Assembly (NCBI RefSeq): GCF_024713945.1
Contig: NC_134683.1
Coordinates: forward strand, 1,044,501 to 1,108,500
Length of the DNA stretch: 64,000 nt
Reading direction: 5' to 3'
DNA from: Dermatophagoides farinae
Lineage: Eukaryota; Arthropoda; Arachnida; Sarcoptiformes; Pyroglyphidae
The notes under the pieces are model-generated. The model had not been told where the DNA came from. It searched no databases and was given only the letters and a program-made list of their open reading frames with translations. Shown here piece after piece: positions 1-11,063 of this stretch (position 1 is the stretch's first letter; every line of letters begins with the position of its first letter). Position numbers and translations under genes: made by a program.

Positions 1-207
1 GTTGATCAAAGCTTCCACCTTTTTTTGCACGGCGTCGAACATGTCGAGTTTCGTTGCGTAAGATCTATACTTCTTCATAAATTTGGCGAGTTTGTCAACA
101 TATTTTTCGTAGTTCTGGATGAATTTCAAATCATTTCCGGAGTCGATCGATACGAACAAATTCTGTAAACAGTATCGCAAAAAATTGTTTTCGTTTTTTT
201 TGGTCAT
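1..207 (-). CDS. 5' end of an unrecognised gene (runs off the left edge)
   Basis: An open frame begins at an ATG at 207-205 and stays open to base 1, giving 69 residues, so the gene is truncated by the window. The peptide is Lys/Asn/Tyr-rich and largely helical in appearance, starting MTKKNENNFLRYC and including YEKYVDKLAKFMKKYRSY. It has no signal peptide, no membrane segment and no homopolymer tract. I do not recognise the family. Many codons end in C or G (GAC, AAC, TTC, ATC, TCG, CTC, GTG), unlike the A/T-ending codons of the other genes in the window, and the flanking DNA lacks the usual microsatellites. A TATA-like box lies upstream on the same strand. This could be a transferred or mobile-element gene, but that is inference from composition only. 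Confidence 0.55.
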   Translation of the reverse strand, partial: MTKKNENNFLRYCLQNLFVSIDSGNDLKFIQNYEKYVDKLAKFMKKYRSYATKLDMFDAVQKKVEALIN

Positions 208-1090
208 ATCTGAAAAATTGTGTTGAAAAATAGTAAAATGTTGATGATAATGATGGTTGTGAATAATAACGACCAGCCAGCAAAAATGATATCGAGTGCT
301 TGTTTGGCATGGCTTTTTATATGACTTGACCATGACACTCGTTGATAAACAGCTATCTGCTAGAAAATCCATGCGTATATCCAGGGTCAAATTAATAGTA
401 ATAAGTAGTAGTAATAAAAAGATTAAGTCGATTAAATAGAATGTTGACGTGTATTAACAAAACTTCTGCAAAAACCCTACAATGTTTCTTGATAACCTAG
501 TGTCCAGGTCGCTACTCGTATGATAATCCCTGCAGGTTCATGGTAGTAAAAGTCACCTTATCATCGCCCTTGATCGAAAGTGGTGATCGAGTGAATCCTA
601 GGCCATAAAATAAGTCCATGACTCATGACCACGTTTTTTTCGGCAGAAACTTAGCAACAATCAAATTGATCAACAAAAGATTAAAAAAAGAAGAAATTGT
701 CTAAGTTCGAGCCAACAAATTTTCCAAACTATCATGTTTGTCACAACCAATTTAATATTGTTGGCTCAGTTGCAAGCTAATCGAATGGTCATTATGGCCT
801 CGAGACATTTTACCCTTTTACCTTTCAAAATGTAAGCTATGCTCCGCCTTTTAAAATGGTTGTTTAACTTTAACAGTGCATTTTGATCATTATCAAAATG
901 AACAAACATGCTTGCAAGCATTTTGCTTGACGGTTGGAAAAAAATATTTTACATTTGGTCTTTGTGCAAAAATGCTCGTTTTTTTTCTCAAGCTTCGTCA
1001 CTCGTCTTGTTCATTTTTTCATTGCTTTTATGTTGATGTATACATTTTTTTTTGACAATGATTTGTCTTCGTTTATGAATGATGTCATGG
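208..1090. other. Intergenic region with atypical composition
   Basis: No open frame of note on either strand. Unlike every other spacer in the window it has almost no di- or trinucleotide microsatellites and few long homopolymers between about 208 and 960, and it looks richer in mixed sequence. It holds the putative promoter of the left-edge gene and the 3' flank of the ionotropic-receptor-like gene. Confidence 0.5.
315..321 (-). promoter_or_regulatory. TATA-like box upstream of the left-edge gene
   Basis: On the minus strand the sequence reads TATAAAA at 321-315, about 108 bases before the ATG at 207. A start site some 30 bases downstream would leave a 5' leader of roughly 80 bases. This is motif evidence only; in such AT-rich DNA chance matches are common. 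Confidence 0.3.
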
Positions 1091-2624
1091 CTAGATAGAT
1101 ACGATTCTTGTTCCAATTGTTTCTGATGTTGTTGATATTTCCCATTTTGAACGTAAAAATTTTAAATAAATTATTTCAAATATAAACAATGTGAAAGAGA
1201 TGATTATACCAATCACATAGAAATAAATGAATGTCAATATAGTTTGACCGGATAATACGACAGTTTTTGGTTGTTTTTTAGCCTTATAAACGATGTGAAA
1301 AAGTGCATCTTCAGCTTCGGCACGTAAATGATTCAATAATAATCGTCGATCAACATATTTCATTAGACCATAATAATATAATGATTTTAGTCTTTGATGA
1401 TTGTAAAAGGACAAAAAAAAACATATAAATTAGTCAATTTGAGCCAATTATATTTAGAAAAAAAACTTACAATCGTAATAATGGTTCACGATTCTTATTA
1501 TCAAGTGTTGAACGAATTGCATATGTACTCAATGTTGGTATCATTACATCATTGGATACATGAAAATGAGTGGATGGATAATATTCTTTCAATGATAATG
1601 CACGTTCTGTATTGATGATTAATACATAATCATCTACAATAAGATTGTCCAACATGTGTATACTGATTATATCGATATGTGAATAATATTCAACACGATC
1701 CATTAACATTGGAAATGATTTGCTGAAAAAATATTTAGTCGATGAATTTGGTTCAAGCATTATACGATATGTTGACGGTAATTGAAATAGATCATCAAAA
1801 TGATCAATTTTTTTATATTGTTTTGATAATAATATTGCAGTGAAATCATTTGAAAATAATTGCCTCAATATGAATGAACCGATTAGCCAAAATAATAACG
1901 ATGTAGACATCAATGATGTTGACATTAGCTGTCGTTGTGATTGTCCAATTAATAATGAAAATGAATCGATATTGCTTGCAATGATTTTTATGAACCATAA
2001 TCTTCGATCATTTTTCATGATAATCACAGAACTTATAGCACCAGTGATCAATAATGATAATGCAATCAATATCCATATGAATAATGTAAAACATTCAAAT
2101 ATACGAAATGGATTATCATAAAATCTGGGCAATTTTGTGAAACTAAATATCGAAATCAATTCTTTGTTTGGCATTAGATATGTTTGATCAATAATTTTTT
2201 CACGGCCATTCACAATAGCAAATATGTGGCCAATAAAATCCGATTCATTTCGTGCAAATTGTTGTAAAATTCCTGTCCATTGACCATCGATTAAATGGCC
2301 ACCATAATCTTCATTGGATCGTATGAAATTGATGCTTTTGATTTATTGAAATTCAAAAAAAAAAATGAAAAACAGTTAAATTCATTCGCCATTATCAATT
2401 GTTACAACATACCTGCATTGAAGATATTTTAATATAATCAAAAATAATTGATTATTCGATGAACATACCATCGTTTTGTTGGTATGAACATTTTCATATA
2501 CTTCACTATAGAATAGGCCAATATTTATATGACATTTTGCCTGTTCTGGATCATCATTCGGATATAATGCAGTACCATTGATCCATTTAATACAATATTT
2601 ATCCAATGTAATTGATTCCTTCAT
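1091..2624 (-). CDS. Ionotropic receptor (IR, variant iGluR) - likely chemosensory channel subunit
   Basis: Three exons: 2624-2413, 2334-1471 and 1391-1091, with GT-AG introns of 78 and 79 bases and matching phases, giving about 458 aa. Visible parts: the first ligand-binding half (ILKYLQC joined to INFIRSNEDYGG, then DGQWTGILQQF), a first TM segment (FECFTLFIWILIALSLLITG), a membrane stretch FWLIGSFILRQLFSNDFTAILL in the position of the M3/gate helix, the second ligand-binding half, and a last TM segment near the C-terminus. Arthropod IRs form cation channels in sensory dendrites for taste, odour or humidity. The gate motif is divergent from glutamate receptors, as expected for an IR. There is no signal peptide at the chosen start and an in-frame stop lies just upstream at 2628-2630, so a further 5' exon may be missing. 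The exact IR subfamily cannot be told by eye. Confidence 0.8.
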
Positions 2625-3232
2625 TGATCAATCATTGAATCATCAAACAAGATATTAGCCATGTATGATAAATAGATGATGATGACGACGATGATGATGA
2701 ATTTGCAATTTGAAAATAAACAAAATATATCTTGTTGTTACTTGTTTCATCGAATAGTTTTTGGATTCTTTTTTTTTGCTGTTGAAATGTCTTGTGCCAT
2801 GTATATGTGTGTGTGTGGTGGATATATATTCTTGACAATCGCTGTGACCTTGTCAAATTATGTTTGTTTGATTATAATTGAGATTCACAATTGTAGTGAG
2901 AATTTGAAAAAAAAATCGATACTATCCAGGATTGGATTTGATTTTTATTTATATCAAAAAAAAAAAAAAAAAAATGTGAACACACGATTGATTGATAAAT
3001 GAACTGCAGTGAGAAAAAAAATCATTTGATTCAATGTAGACAAAAAAAAGGTCAAAATCGAAATTTCAAGCACATGAAAATTGATTGATTGAATTGTTTC
3101 TTTTATTATTATTATTATTATTTGGGTAATGAACAAAAAAAAAGTCAATAAAAATTCTTGCCGACGATGAAAGAATATATATTTATTATCTATATATTTG
3201 TATTCAGTCAATAATAATAAACATATTTTTGT
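2625..3232. other. Intergenic spacer, 608 bases
   Basis: GAT/CAT trinucleotide repeats near 2676-2700, an A18-type run near 2956-2974 and AT-rich filler. A missing first exon of the ionotropic-receptor-like gene could be here, but I see no convincing signal peptide. Confidence 0.4.
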
Positions 3233-4234
3233 CTAAGTAAATTGTAAAAATGATGATGGATCCAAATGTTGTAATTGATTATTCATCGATTGATTACTAC
3301 CCTGACTTGGTTGACGTCGATGACCGAATCGATTTGTTGTTGTTGTTGCTGTTGTTAGTGATGATGATGATGATGTCTGTGATGACATTAAATTATTTTC
3401 AACAACATTCGATTCTATTTCAACATTTGTGGTGGCCATTGTCATCTGTTGTTGTTGTTGTTGTTGCGATTGATTGTTGTTGTCGATGAGCAACAAATCG
3501 TGGTTAAAATTATTTTCCGGAATCATATTAATTGTTCGTGGTGGTTTCATTGGTGATGGTGATTGTTCTTTTGGTGGTTCTGGTTGTTCAATTGAATTAT
3601 GAAAATGTACTTCACTCATTGATGATGGTGCCGGTATATTTCCATCTTGGCTATCATTTTGATTACCCGGATTGTTATTGAAATTTTCGAATGCATTCGG
3701 CATGAATGATTGAACACGACCAGAAAACAATGAATTATCCAATGATTTTAATCGATTAACATATTCTTGTTGTACACAACGTCCACGACAATCATAACCA
3801 TGTTGACGTAATTGACATTGATCAATTGTTTGATAATATAATCCCAATAAAACGTATTGAAATGTGGCCAAAAATAATAGTATAAAACAGAAAAAATTTT
3901 CACGCAGACCAGGATGAAATAATCCAATAGCGAATAAACCGAATGCTACGATACCATTTATGATCAAAAATTGTGAATAATGACGACACATTGCTATGAA
4001 TGTTGAAAATGATAAAATACCAATGAATATATAGAATATAATGGCAGTGGCAATAAATGTTGTCCATGATGAATTATCATCATTATGATGTTTATCCGAT
4101 TCCGTTCCATCCACGCTAATCCAATAGCCAAAAAATGAATTAACAAACAAACAGAAAACATTGACCAATGTGGACACTTTAAGTATATAGTCCAATTTTG
4201 TATCTTCTGAATTGAATAAACCAGTGTTGAACAT
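3233..4234 (-). CDS. Intronless four-TM membrane protein, function unknown
   Basis: A single exon from ATG at 4234 to TAG at 3233, 333 aa. The first 135 residues hold four hydrophobic segments, about residues 17-37, 60-82, 86-105 and 112-133. The first loop (SVDGTESDKHHNDDNSS) looks extracellular. After the fourth segment a short Cys-containing stretch (CQLRQHGYDCRGRCVQQEY) is followed by a 190-residue Asn/Gln/Ser/Thr-rich tail that looks disordered. The layout resembles small tetraspan proteins, but the CCG motif of true tetraspanins is absent. I cannot name the family. It lies between the ionotropic-receptor-like gene and the peptide transporter, all on the minus strand, with no sign of co-transcription. 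Confidence 0.75.
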   Translation of the reverse strand: MFNTGLFNSEDTKLDYILKVSTLVNVFCLFVNSFFGYWISVDGTESDKHHNDDNSSWTTFIATAIIFYIFIGILSFSTFIAMCRHYSQFLIINGIVAFGLFAIGLFHPGLRENFFCFILLFLATFQYVLLGLYYQTIDQCQLRQHGYDCRGRCVQQEYVNRLKSLDNSLFSGRVQSFMPNAFENFNNNPGNQNDSQDGNIPAPSSMSEVHFHNSIEQPEPPKEQSPSPMKPPRTINMIPENNFNHDLLLIDNNNQSQQQQQQQMTMATTNVEIESNVVENNLMSSQTSSSSSLTTATTTTNRFGHRRQPSQGSNQSMNNQLQHLDPSSFLQFT

Positions 4235-4682
4235 TTTTGATGAATTTAAGATTTTCCGCCCAATAATAATAAAAAAAAATTAATTAATTTTTCTGGTAAT
4301 GTTACAAACACAGTGGATGAATTATATCGTTTGATTTGATTCAATTCGATCGATCGATCAGTTTTCGCATTATTGAACACCCACACAAATACCATTAGAA
4401 AGAATGAAAGAAAGAAAAAAAAACACCACCAAAAATGACAGGCGATAGGTGTTTCTGTTGATTAATTCATTGTAATCACACACACACACACACAAATAGA
4501 AAACAAACAAAATAATCATCGATTAATCGATAAAATAATAATTTTTTGATATTAATTTCTCTACTATGGTTGATGATGATTGTTTATTATTATTTTTTTA
4601 GACAAAAAAAAGAGGCCATTCAAAATAATAGTTATTTTTTGTACAAATTTTTTGTTTTTTGTTTTGTTATCTGATTATAATC
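4235..4682. other. Intergenic spacer, 448 bases
   Basis: Contains a CA run at about 4478-4494, A-runs and AT-rich filler between the peptide transporter 3' end and the four-TM gene 5' end. Nothing else seen. Confidence 0.4.
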
Positions 4683-7212
4683 TTAAATTCTAGTTCTACT
4701 TGTACGACTAGTCCATGTAGCATTATGATCATATTCATTGTCATCAAGTATGACTGGATTCAATTTTGGTAATTCACCTTCAGCAGATACCATTGACCAT
4801 ACTCTTGAACGACGTCCATCATCATTATCGTATGGTTCTGAATCATAATGTTGACCAGTAGAATCTCTACCTTTATATGGTACATAAAAATAGGCTTGTG
4901 TAGCGAATATACCGATATCGATTAACATGAGTATGGCGAAAAAGAAAAATTCCATTGACTATATAGAAAAAACAAAATCAATCAATCAATCAATCCAAAA
5001 CAAAAAAAAAATTTGATAAAAATCATTCTTTTACCTGTTTTGGAAACAATTTAACATCAGCAATAATGGCAACCAACAGATTACCAATGGTAACATTTAA
5101 TAACCAAGCAGCTTGTATAACAGATTTCATTGATTTTGGTGCTTGTGAATATGAAAATTCTAATCCAGTTACGGAGAACATGATTTCTGCTGCCGTTATC
5201 AACATGTATTGAAATAATTGCCATAATACGGATATATTATTCCCATCAATTAATTGTATTAATTTGAAATTAATTTTATCCACCATGGTCATATCACCAG
5301 TGATCAATTGTAAATATGTTGCACCTTGATCAAGTTTATATTCAGTTTGTGCATGGCCAACATTCATATATGATGATTTTCCTTTCACTTCCACTTCGAA
5401 TGGTTTCAATATTCCAATTGTATGGACATTGGTCGTATTAGAATTCTGTTGATATATTGTATCAATAACAACATTATCATTTGTATCGGTCGATGAAAAT
5501 GTTTCATTATTGAAATTATTCAAATTAAATATTGTAAACATTTGTGCACCACTACCATGTGGTTTACTAAGAACATTATTATCCAAAACAAATATCAATG
5601 GCATTGGTTGTTGTATTGATTGTTCACCATTGTTTTGATTATCACAATAAATGACCAATGTTTGATCATCTTTTCAATGAAATATTCAAATCATTTGGAA
5701 CAATAAATGTATCCATCAATGTTGTTCTTTCAATACTGGTATAGATTTTCAATGAATCTTGATTGAATTTGATTCGTGAATCCAATTCATTGAATATGGA
5801 CATGTTCATAGAATCAATATGATGATGACTATTATTTTGTATTAACATCAAATGATTAGTACCACTATCCATTATTGGTGGTAATTTTTGTTCAATTTGT
5901 GTTTGTAAAATACCACAAGCGGTGAATGAAAGACTAGCAAATAAACCACCAACAACCATACGACGTAATGGTTTATTCAATCCAATTCGATCAAAAATTG
6001 GATAGATAATATTTTGAAAAATCGGTATAAATGAAATAATCAATATCGGATTAATAACCTGTATTTGATCCGGTTTTATTGTATAGAAACCAAAATCACC
6101 ATTCAATCGTATTGCTTGTAATGTCCATCGTGATGATTGTTGATCGAATAGTGCCCAAAATATTGGTAATGAAATATAAAGAAATAGGATACGCATCAAT
6201 GTTTTTACTTCAAGTATTGTATGACGATCATAATGAAGATCAGCATGATCAAGCCAATGTTCTCGTTTCAGGGTTGATGGTGAAAATTTTCCCATTAATG
6301 CATGCTGGAAAACAAAAGAATGAAAACGATTTTTTTTTCAATTTAAAATTTTTCGAAAAAAAACCATCCATATACAATCAATACATACATAAACACATTT
6401 ACAAACAGTGATGATTATGTTCTGTTTTTGTCGCGGCACAACACGATAACCGGTCCAAAAACGTCCAACCACAAATAATACTAATGCACCAATCATAAGT
6501 ATAGCCGGTATACCGAATGCTAATGGATAACAATCAGAACGGCCCATACATCCAACATCTTCACGTAGGATTGGTGTTAAAAATGTTGATATCAAACTAC
6601 CACTATTGATAGCAATATAGAAGAATGAAAAAAATCGTTGTAATTGTTGTTCTTGGCCACGAATAAATTGATCACCACCGAATGCAGCAACACATGGTTT
6701 AATACCACCGGTGCCTATCGCTATCAATGCTAATCCAATCAACGTTAATGGATTCGAACCACTGATCGATGAAAGTGCAATAACAACACTACCAGCTACA
6801 TATATACATGATATAATCAATATGGTCCAATATTTTCCCAAAATTGTATCGGCCAATATAGCACCGGCTAATGGTGTAAAATAACAGGCCATTGCAAACA
6901 AATGGAATGCCATTGTTGCTGCATTCTCTTCATAGCTTAATCGATTCATTAGATAAAGAATGAGAATTGCTAAATGAAAATGAAAAATTTTAGTCAATAA
7001 AAAACAAACAAATAAAACAAAAATTCAAAATTACTTCTCATTCCATAAAAAGAGAATCTTTCACAGAATTCATTTCCAATGATAAAAATGACCGATTTTG
7101 GATATGGTAATGGTTTTGTTGGTTTTTTAACAACATCATGATGATCATCCGAATATTCATTAGGATCTTTTTTCATCGACGACATGGATATTTCATTATT
7201 ATTCTTGTCCAT
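4683..7212 (-). CDS. Proton-coupled oligopeptide transporter (SLC15 / PEPT family), with a one-base frame break
   Basis: Exons: 7212-7035, 6969-6389, 6304-5035 and 4958-4683; about 767 aa if one base is discounted. It imports di- and tripeptides with protons across the plasma membrane (gut or reabsorptive epithelium in other animals). Family marks are strong: NEFCERFSFYGMR in the first helix, GTGGIKPCVAAFGGDQF, FFSFFYIAINSGSL, KREHWLDHA, FWALFDQQSSRWTLQA, then a large variable extracellular domain and the late FSVTGLEFSYSQAPKSMKSV motif. The donor after KCVY (GTATGT at 6388-6383) gives the correct phase into HALMGKFS. Within exon 3 the frame changes at an A-run (5671-5674): the frame reading NDLNISLK ends at a TGA, and resumes as DDQTLVIYCDNQ if one A is discounted. 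This is either an assembly/sequence error or a real disabling indel. The start chosen is MDKNNNE at 7212, preceded in frame by a non-ATG leader only. Confidence 0.9.
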
Positions 7213-8051
7213 AATTGAATAAAGATAAAGATGAAAAATTATATTAATCAATTAAAATCACAAATCAAATCAGTGACACAAAAAAAATTGGTAAAAATCG
7301 ATAAATCAACCAATATCATTAATATCCATCCATCAATAAGAAGAAATAGAACAAGAACAAATCACAAGACTAGATTATTAAGCAAAGACATTTATATTCA
7401 CATGATGTGCCTGATATCAATTTTTTTTTATTAATTAAATCATCATCTAATTGTAATTCCATTTGTAGAGAGAAAAAAAAAACAATCGGATCGATCAATT
7501 AAGAAAAATAAAAATTGTCTGTACATTTTTTTGTCCCCACACCCAACAACCAGAACCACTACATTCAATCATCGTGTTCTCTGTCTCCTATATCAGGTAT
7601 GTCATGTCATCATCATTTAAAAATGATCAATAGGATGTCACTTGATGACAAATGTTAAAAATCACAGCAATATGCAATTTTTATTTCATTAAACTCACAT
7701 TATCATCGTCTCATTGTTTTAATCTTAAATTTATTTAAATATAAATCTTTAACAGCTACCAGAATCGATTACAATCAATCAATCAATCAATCGATCATAA
7801 TAAAACGATTTATTTATGTCATGTGATCATTCATGATGGATGAGAAAAAAAAATTATGGATTAAGTTGATTTTTTTTTCTCAACTTTATCAATGATGATT
7901 ATCTTTTAGATATTAAAAAACAAAAATTGATTGAAAGAGTGAGAGTGCAAAATAAAAAACAATAGGATAACATTGACATTGAATTTCAATAATAATAATA
8001 ATATAAAATGGCGACACAATTAATCAATCGATCGATCAATCAATCAATGAA

Positions 8052-8184
<133 letters not shown>

Positions 8185-8697
8185 CTGTCTATCTATAAAT
8201 ATAATCTGATCGATAATCGACTATTTGGGAATAACTTTTGTCTGTATATTGATTGAAATCATTATTGTTTTCTAATCGATTGATGATCGATGATGAAATC
8301 TGTAACAAATTGTATTTGTCCACATTTTTTTTTCAACACAAATATAAACAAAAAAACAAGCAAGAAAAAAAAATTCAATTTTTTGGTCAATTCAAATTTC
8401 CAGACAAAAGATGGCGTCTAACGACATTTTTACAACACGCGACGTTTTTTTTTTTGTCGAGAGAAAGATACAAACAAAAACTGGTTTTCCCACTTTTCTC
8501 GATTACTATAATAGTAGGTAGATAAATCGATAGATAGATAGATGTCTCATATCCTGGTTTGAAAATTTTTTTTAACCAGTTTTTTTCTGGTTTTTTTTTT
8601 TTTTTTGGTTATAGAAATTTGGAAAGCAAAACGCCCACACACACAAATAAAAAAAATATGGTCATCCAGTGGTCAAAAATAAATAAATGTACTACGT

Positions 8698-8858
8698 ACC
8701 TTTATTGTACGATAGTTGCTTGAATCATCATCATCATCATCATTTTGTTTGGATAAAAGTCGATGTCGTTCACCCGATAATTTGGCCGAATCATTTTCCA
8801 CATCCAAATTTGATTCATGTGGGTGTATATGGATGAAAATTTTGAACTTTTTAATCAT
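8698..8858 (-). CDS. Possible orphan coding exon
   Basis: From ATG at 8858 the frame reads through HPHESNLDVENDSAKLSGER, then RHRLLSKQN, a run of Asp, and SSNYRTIK, and meets a good donor (AAG followed by GTACGTAG) at 8697. Codon use matches the host genes. No matching downstream exon is visible on the minus strand between here and 7212, and the peptide transporter has no acceptor ahead of its ATG that could receive it. It may be a first exon of an alternative transcript or a chance frame. Confidence 0.25.
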
Positions 8859-9263
8859 ATCAGCGATGGGTAAAACATGTAGATAATCGGATCCAGTTTT
8901 TTTTTTTCTTTTCGATAAATCTAGTTTCTCTTTTTGAATCTAGTTTAGAATGATGAACATAGAAAATTGGTTTAGAATGTTGTCGTAGTTGATAAACGGA
9001 TTCAATGTTGGCATTCGATTCGATTCGATTCAATTCAATTCATTCATTCATTCATTGATAAAGTATTTTCGATTTCAGAGTTTTATCATCATTTTCAAGA
9101 TTATTTTCCAATTTATCATCAAAAACAAAAATTTTTTTTTGTGATAAATTTGTGATAATTCACAGTTATATCTCGCATTGATGTTTATGTGGAGAATTAA
9201 TTATCAATTTTTTTTTCTTTGCTGTTTCTAATATCAATGCTATTAATAAAAATATAATTGATA

Positions 9264-11045
9264 ATGATTATCGTCAATGATCCACACCAATCATCATCAT
9301 TATTATTAAATTGGCCAATATTACATCGACTAAAACATTCATTTCTTCAACAAATTCAATCATTTCTTGTGTATGGTGATCGTGGTACTGAAGTATTGAT
9401 CATCACTGCCAACGAAACCATCTATACATTTGGTGAAAATAATAGATGGCCATCATTACCATTAGGACATCGTGAACGAATTGATGGTGAAAAACCGGAA
9501 GAAATTGTTGAATTTCGAAATCAAAAAATCATCGATATTGTTTATGGCCAAAGACATGTTATGGCTGTTACTGAATTGGGTGAATGCTATAGCTGGGGTG
9601 ATAATCGTTTTGGACAATTGGGTAATAATACATTTTTTGAATCATTAAAACCAATACTTGTTGGTAATCATATACAATCATTGGCATGTGGTTCATATCA
9701 TACGCTTGCATTAACAAACACTGGACAAGTATTTGCATGGGGCCGTAATAATTATGGCCAAATTGGTATCGGTTCCAATAATGATCAATTAATACCGGTT
9801 AAAATATCTGCATTGGATTCGGAAAATATTCATATGATTAAATGTGGTAGTTCACATTCATTTGCCGTTACTGATCATGGTAAACTTTATGGATGGGGTG
9901 GAAATTCATTCGGACAATTAGGTATTGGTAATTGTACCCATCAGACCGTACCAACGATGGTTAAATTTTCCAATGATGTACCCGTTAAATCGATTGCTTG
10001 TGGTGAATATCATACATTAATTCTAATGATAACCGGTGAAATTTATAGCTGTGGCCGTAATGATCAATGGCAGCTAGGATGTACACAAATATCTAGTAGT
10101 GAAGGATCATTAATACCGGTACGAATTTCATGTAAAGATCGTTTTGAATCAATTGCATCACATTTTGCTACAAATTTTTCGGCTGCTATTTCAACATCAG
10201 GCTATTGTTATGTATGGGGTGATTGTGTACAGCCAGGCGAACAACAACCACATCATAATCATCATCAACAAACGGATATCGATGTTGAAAGACCATCACC
10301 ACCGATTCGTGAACCACGACAAACACCATTGATTTCTATACACGATGCATTCATACATTATTGCCGTAAACGTATTACACCATTTTTATATGATCTAGAT
10401 CATGAAGAACGTATCCGTATGCGTACGGTTGGTTCACGTTTAGTTGAAAAATTACGACAATCATTTAATGATCAAGCCACTTCGGATATAGAATTCATAA
10501 TTGATGGCCAATCAATATATGTTCATCAATGGTTTCTACAATTATCTAGCCAATATTTAAATCGAATGCTTTCAGATGAATGGATGGAAACGGCAATGAT
10601 AATGGATAAAAATGAATATGATAGTGCTGATGTACAGAATAATGGACAACAGAAACAGGAAAAAATTCGTAAAAAAATTGAATTACATACATATTCCTAT
10701 GAAGTATTCTATGCTTACTTACGTTATCTTTATACCGATATATTGGAATTTGCAGAATCATCATCAACACAACAAACTTTAATAGAATTATTAGATCTAG
10801 CAAATTGTTATCTGGATACGGATTTGAAACAAAAATGTATCAATATGATGCGTCATAATTTATGTATAACAAATTGTTGTGATTATTATCAGCTAGCCAT
10901 ACGTTATCAATTAGTGGATTTTGAAAAAGAAATCATCATTTTTGCTTATAATAATATTTTCGAAATTTGTCGATCAAATGGATTTAAATCAATGTCCGGT
11001 GATTTATGTAAATCATTATTAGTGGCCATCAGTGAAATGGCCTAG
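9264..11045 (+). CDS. RCC1-repeat and BTB domain protein (RCBTB1/2-like)
   Basis: A single exon from ATG at 9264 to TAG, 593 aa; an in-frame TTG at 9258 is not needed. Residues about 35-325 form RCC1-type beta-propeller repeats, seen as recurring WGDNRFGQLG, WGRNNYGQIG, WGGNSFGQLGIG with ACGSYHTLAL, KCGSSHSFAV and ACGEYHTLIL between them. A linker with a His/Gln stretch leads to a BTB domain (about 400-510) beginning TSDIEFIIDGQSIYVHQWFL and including AYLRYLYTDILEF, then a BACK-like C-terminal part ending FKSMSGDLCKSLLVAISEMA. The order matches human RCBTB1 (531 aa), a proposed CUL3 ubiquitin-ligase adaptor. The protein is longer at the N-terminus and has an insert in the BTB domain (around DKNEYDSADVQNNGQQKQEK). 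An AATAAA lies 13 bases after the stop. Confidence 0.92.
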   Translation: MIIVNDPHQSSSLLLNWPILHRLKHSFLQQIQSFLVYGDRGTEVLIITANETIYTFGENNRWPSLPLGHRERIDGEKPEEIVEFRNQKIIDIVYGQRHVMAVTELGECYSWGDNRFGQLGNNTFFESLKPILVGNHIQSLACGSYHTLALTNTGQVFAWGRNNYGQIGIGSNNDQLIPVKISALDSENIHMIKCGSSHSFAVTDHGKLYGWGGNSFGQLGIGNCTHQTVPTMVKFSNDVPVKSIACGEYHTLILMITGEIYSCGRNDQWQLGCTQISSSEGSLIPVRISCKDRFESIASHFATNFSAAISTSGYCYVWGDCVQPGEQQPHHNHHQQTDIDVERPSPPIREPRQTPLISIHDAFIHYCRKRITPFLYDLDHEERIRMRTVGSRLVEKLRQSFNDQATSDIEFIIDGQSIYVHQWFLQLSSQYLNRMLSDEWMETAMIMDKNEYDSADVQNNGQQKQEKIRKKIELHTYSYEVFYAYLRYLYTDILEFAESSSTQQTLIELLDLANCYLDTDLKQKCINMMRHNLCITNCCDYYQLAIRYQLVDFEKEIIIFAYNNIFEICRSNGFKSMSGDLCKSLLVAISEMA

Positions 11046-11057
11046 AAATGTCAATGA

Positions 11058-11063
11058 AATAAA
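11058..11063 (+). terminator. Poly(A) signal of the RCC1-BTB gene
   Basis: AATAAA starts 13 bases after the stop codon, followed by A-rich sequence. It is a canonical hexamer in the right place, although AT-richness makes chance matches common. Confidence 0.5.

Noticed and set aside
2632-2856. Minus-strand frame that might be a first exon of the ionotropic-receptor-like gene
   Set aside because: It has a Ser run from a GAT/ATC repeat, no signal peptide, and ends in a stop just before the receptor start.
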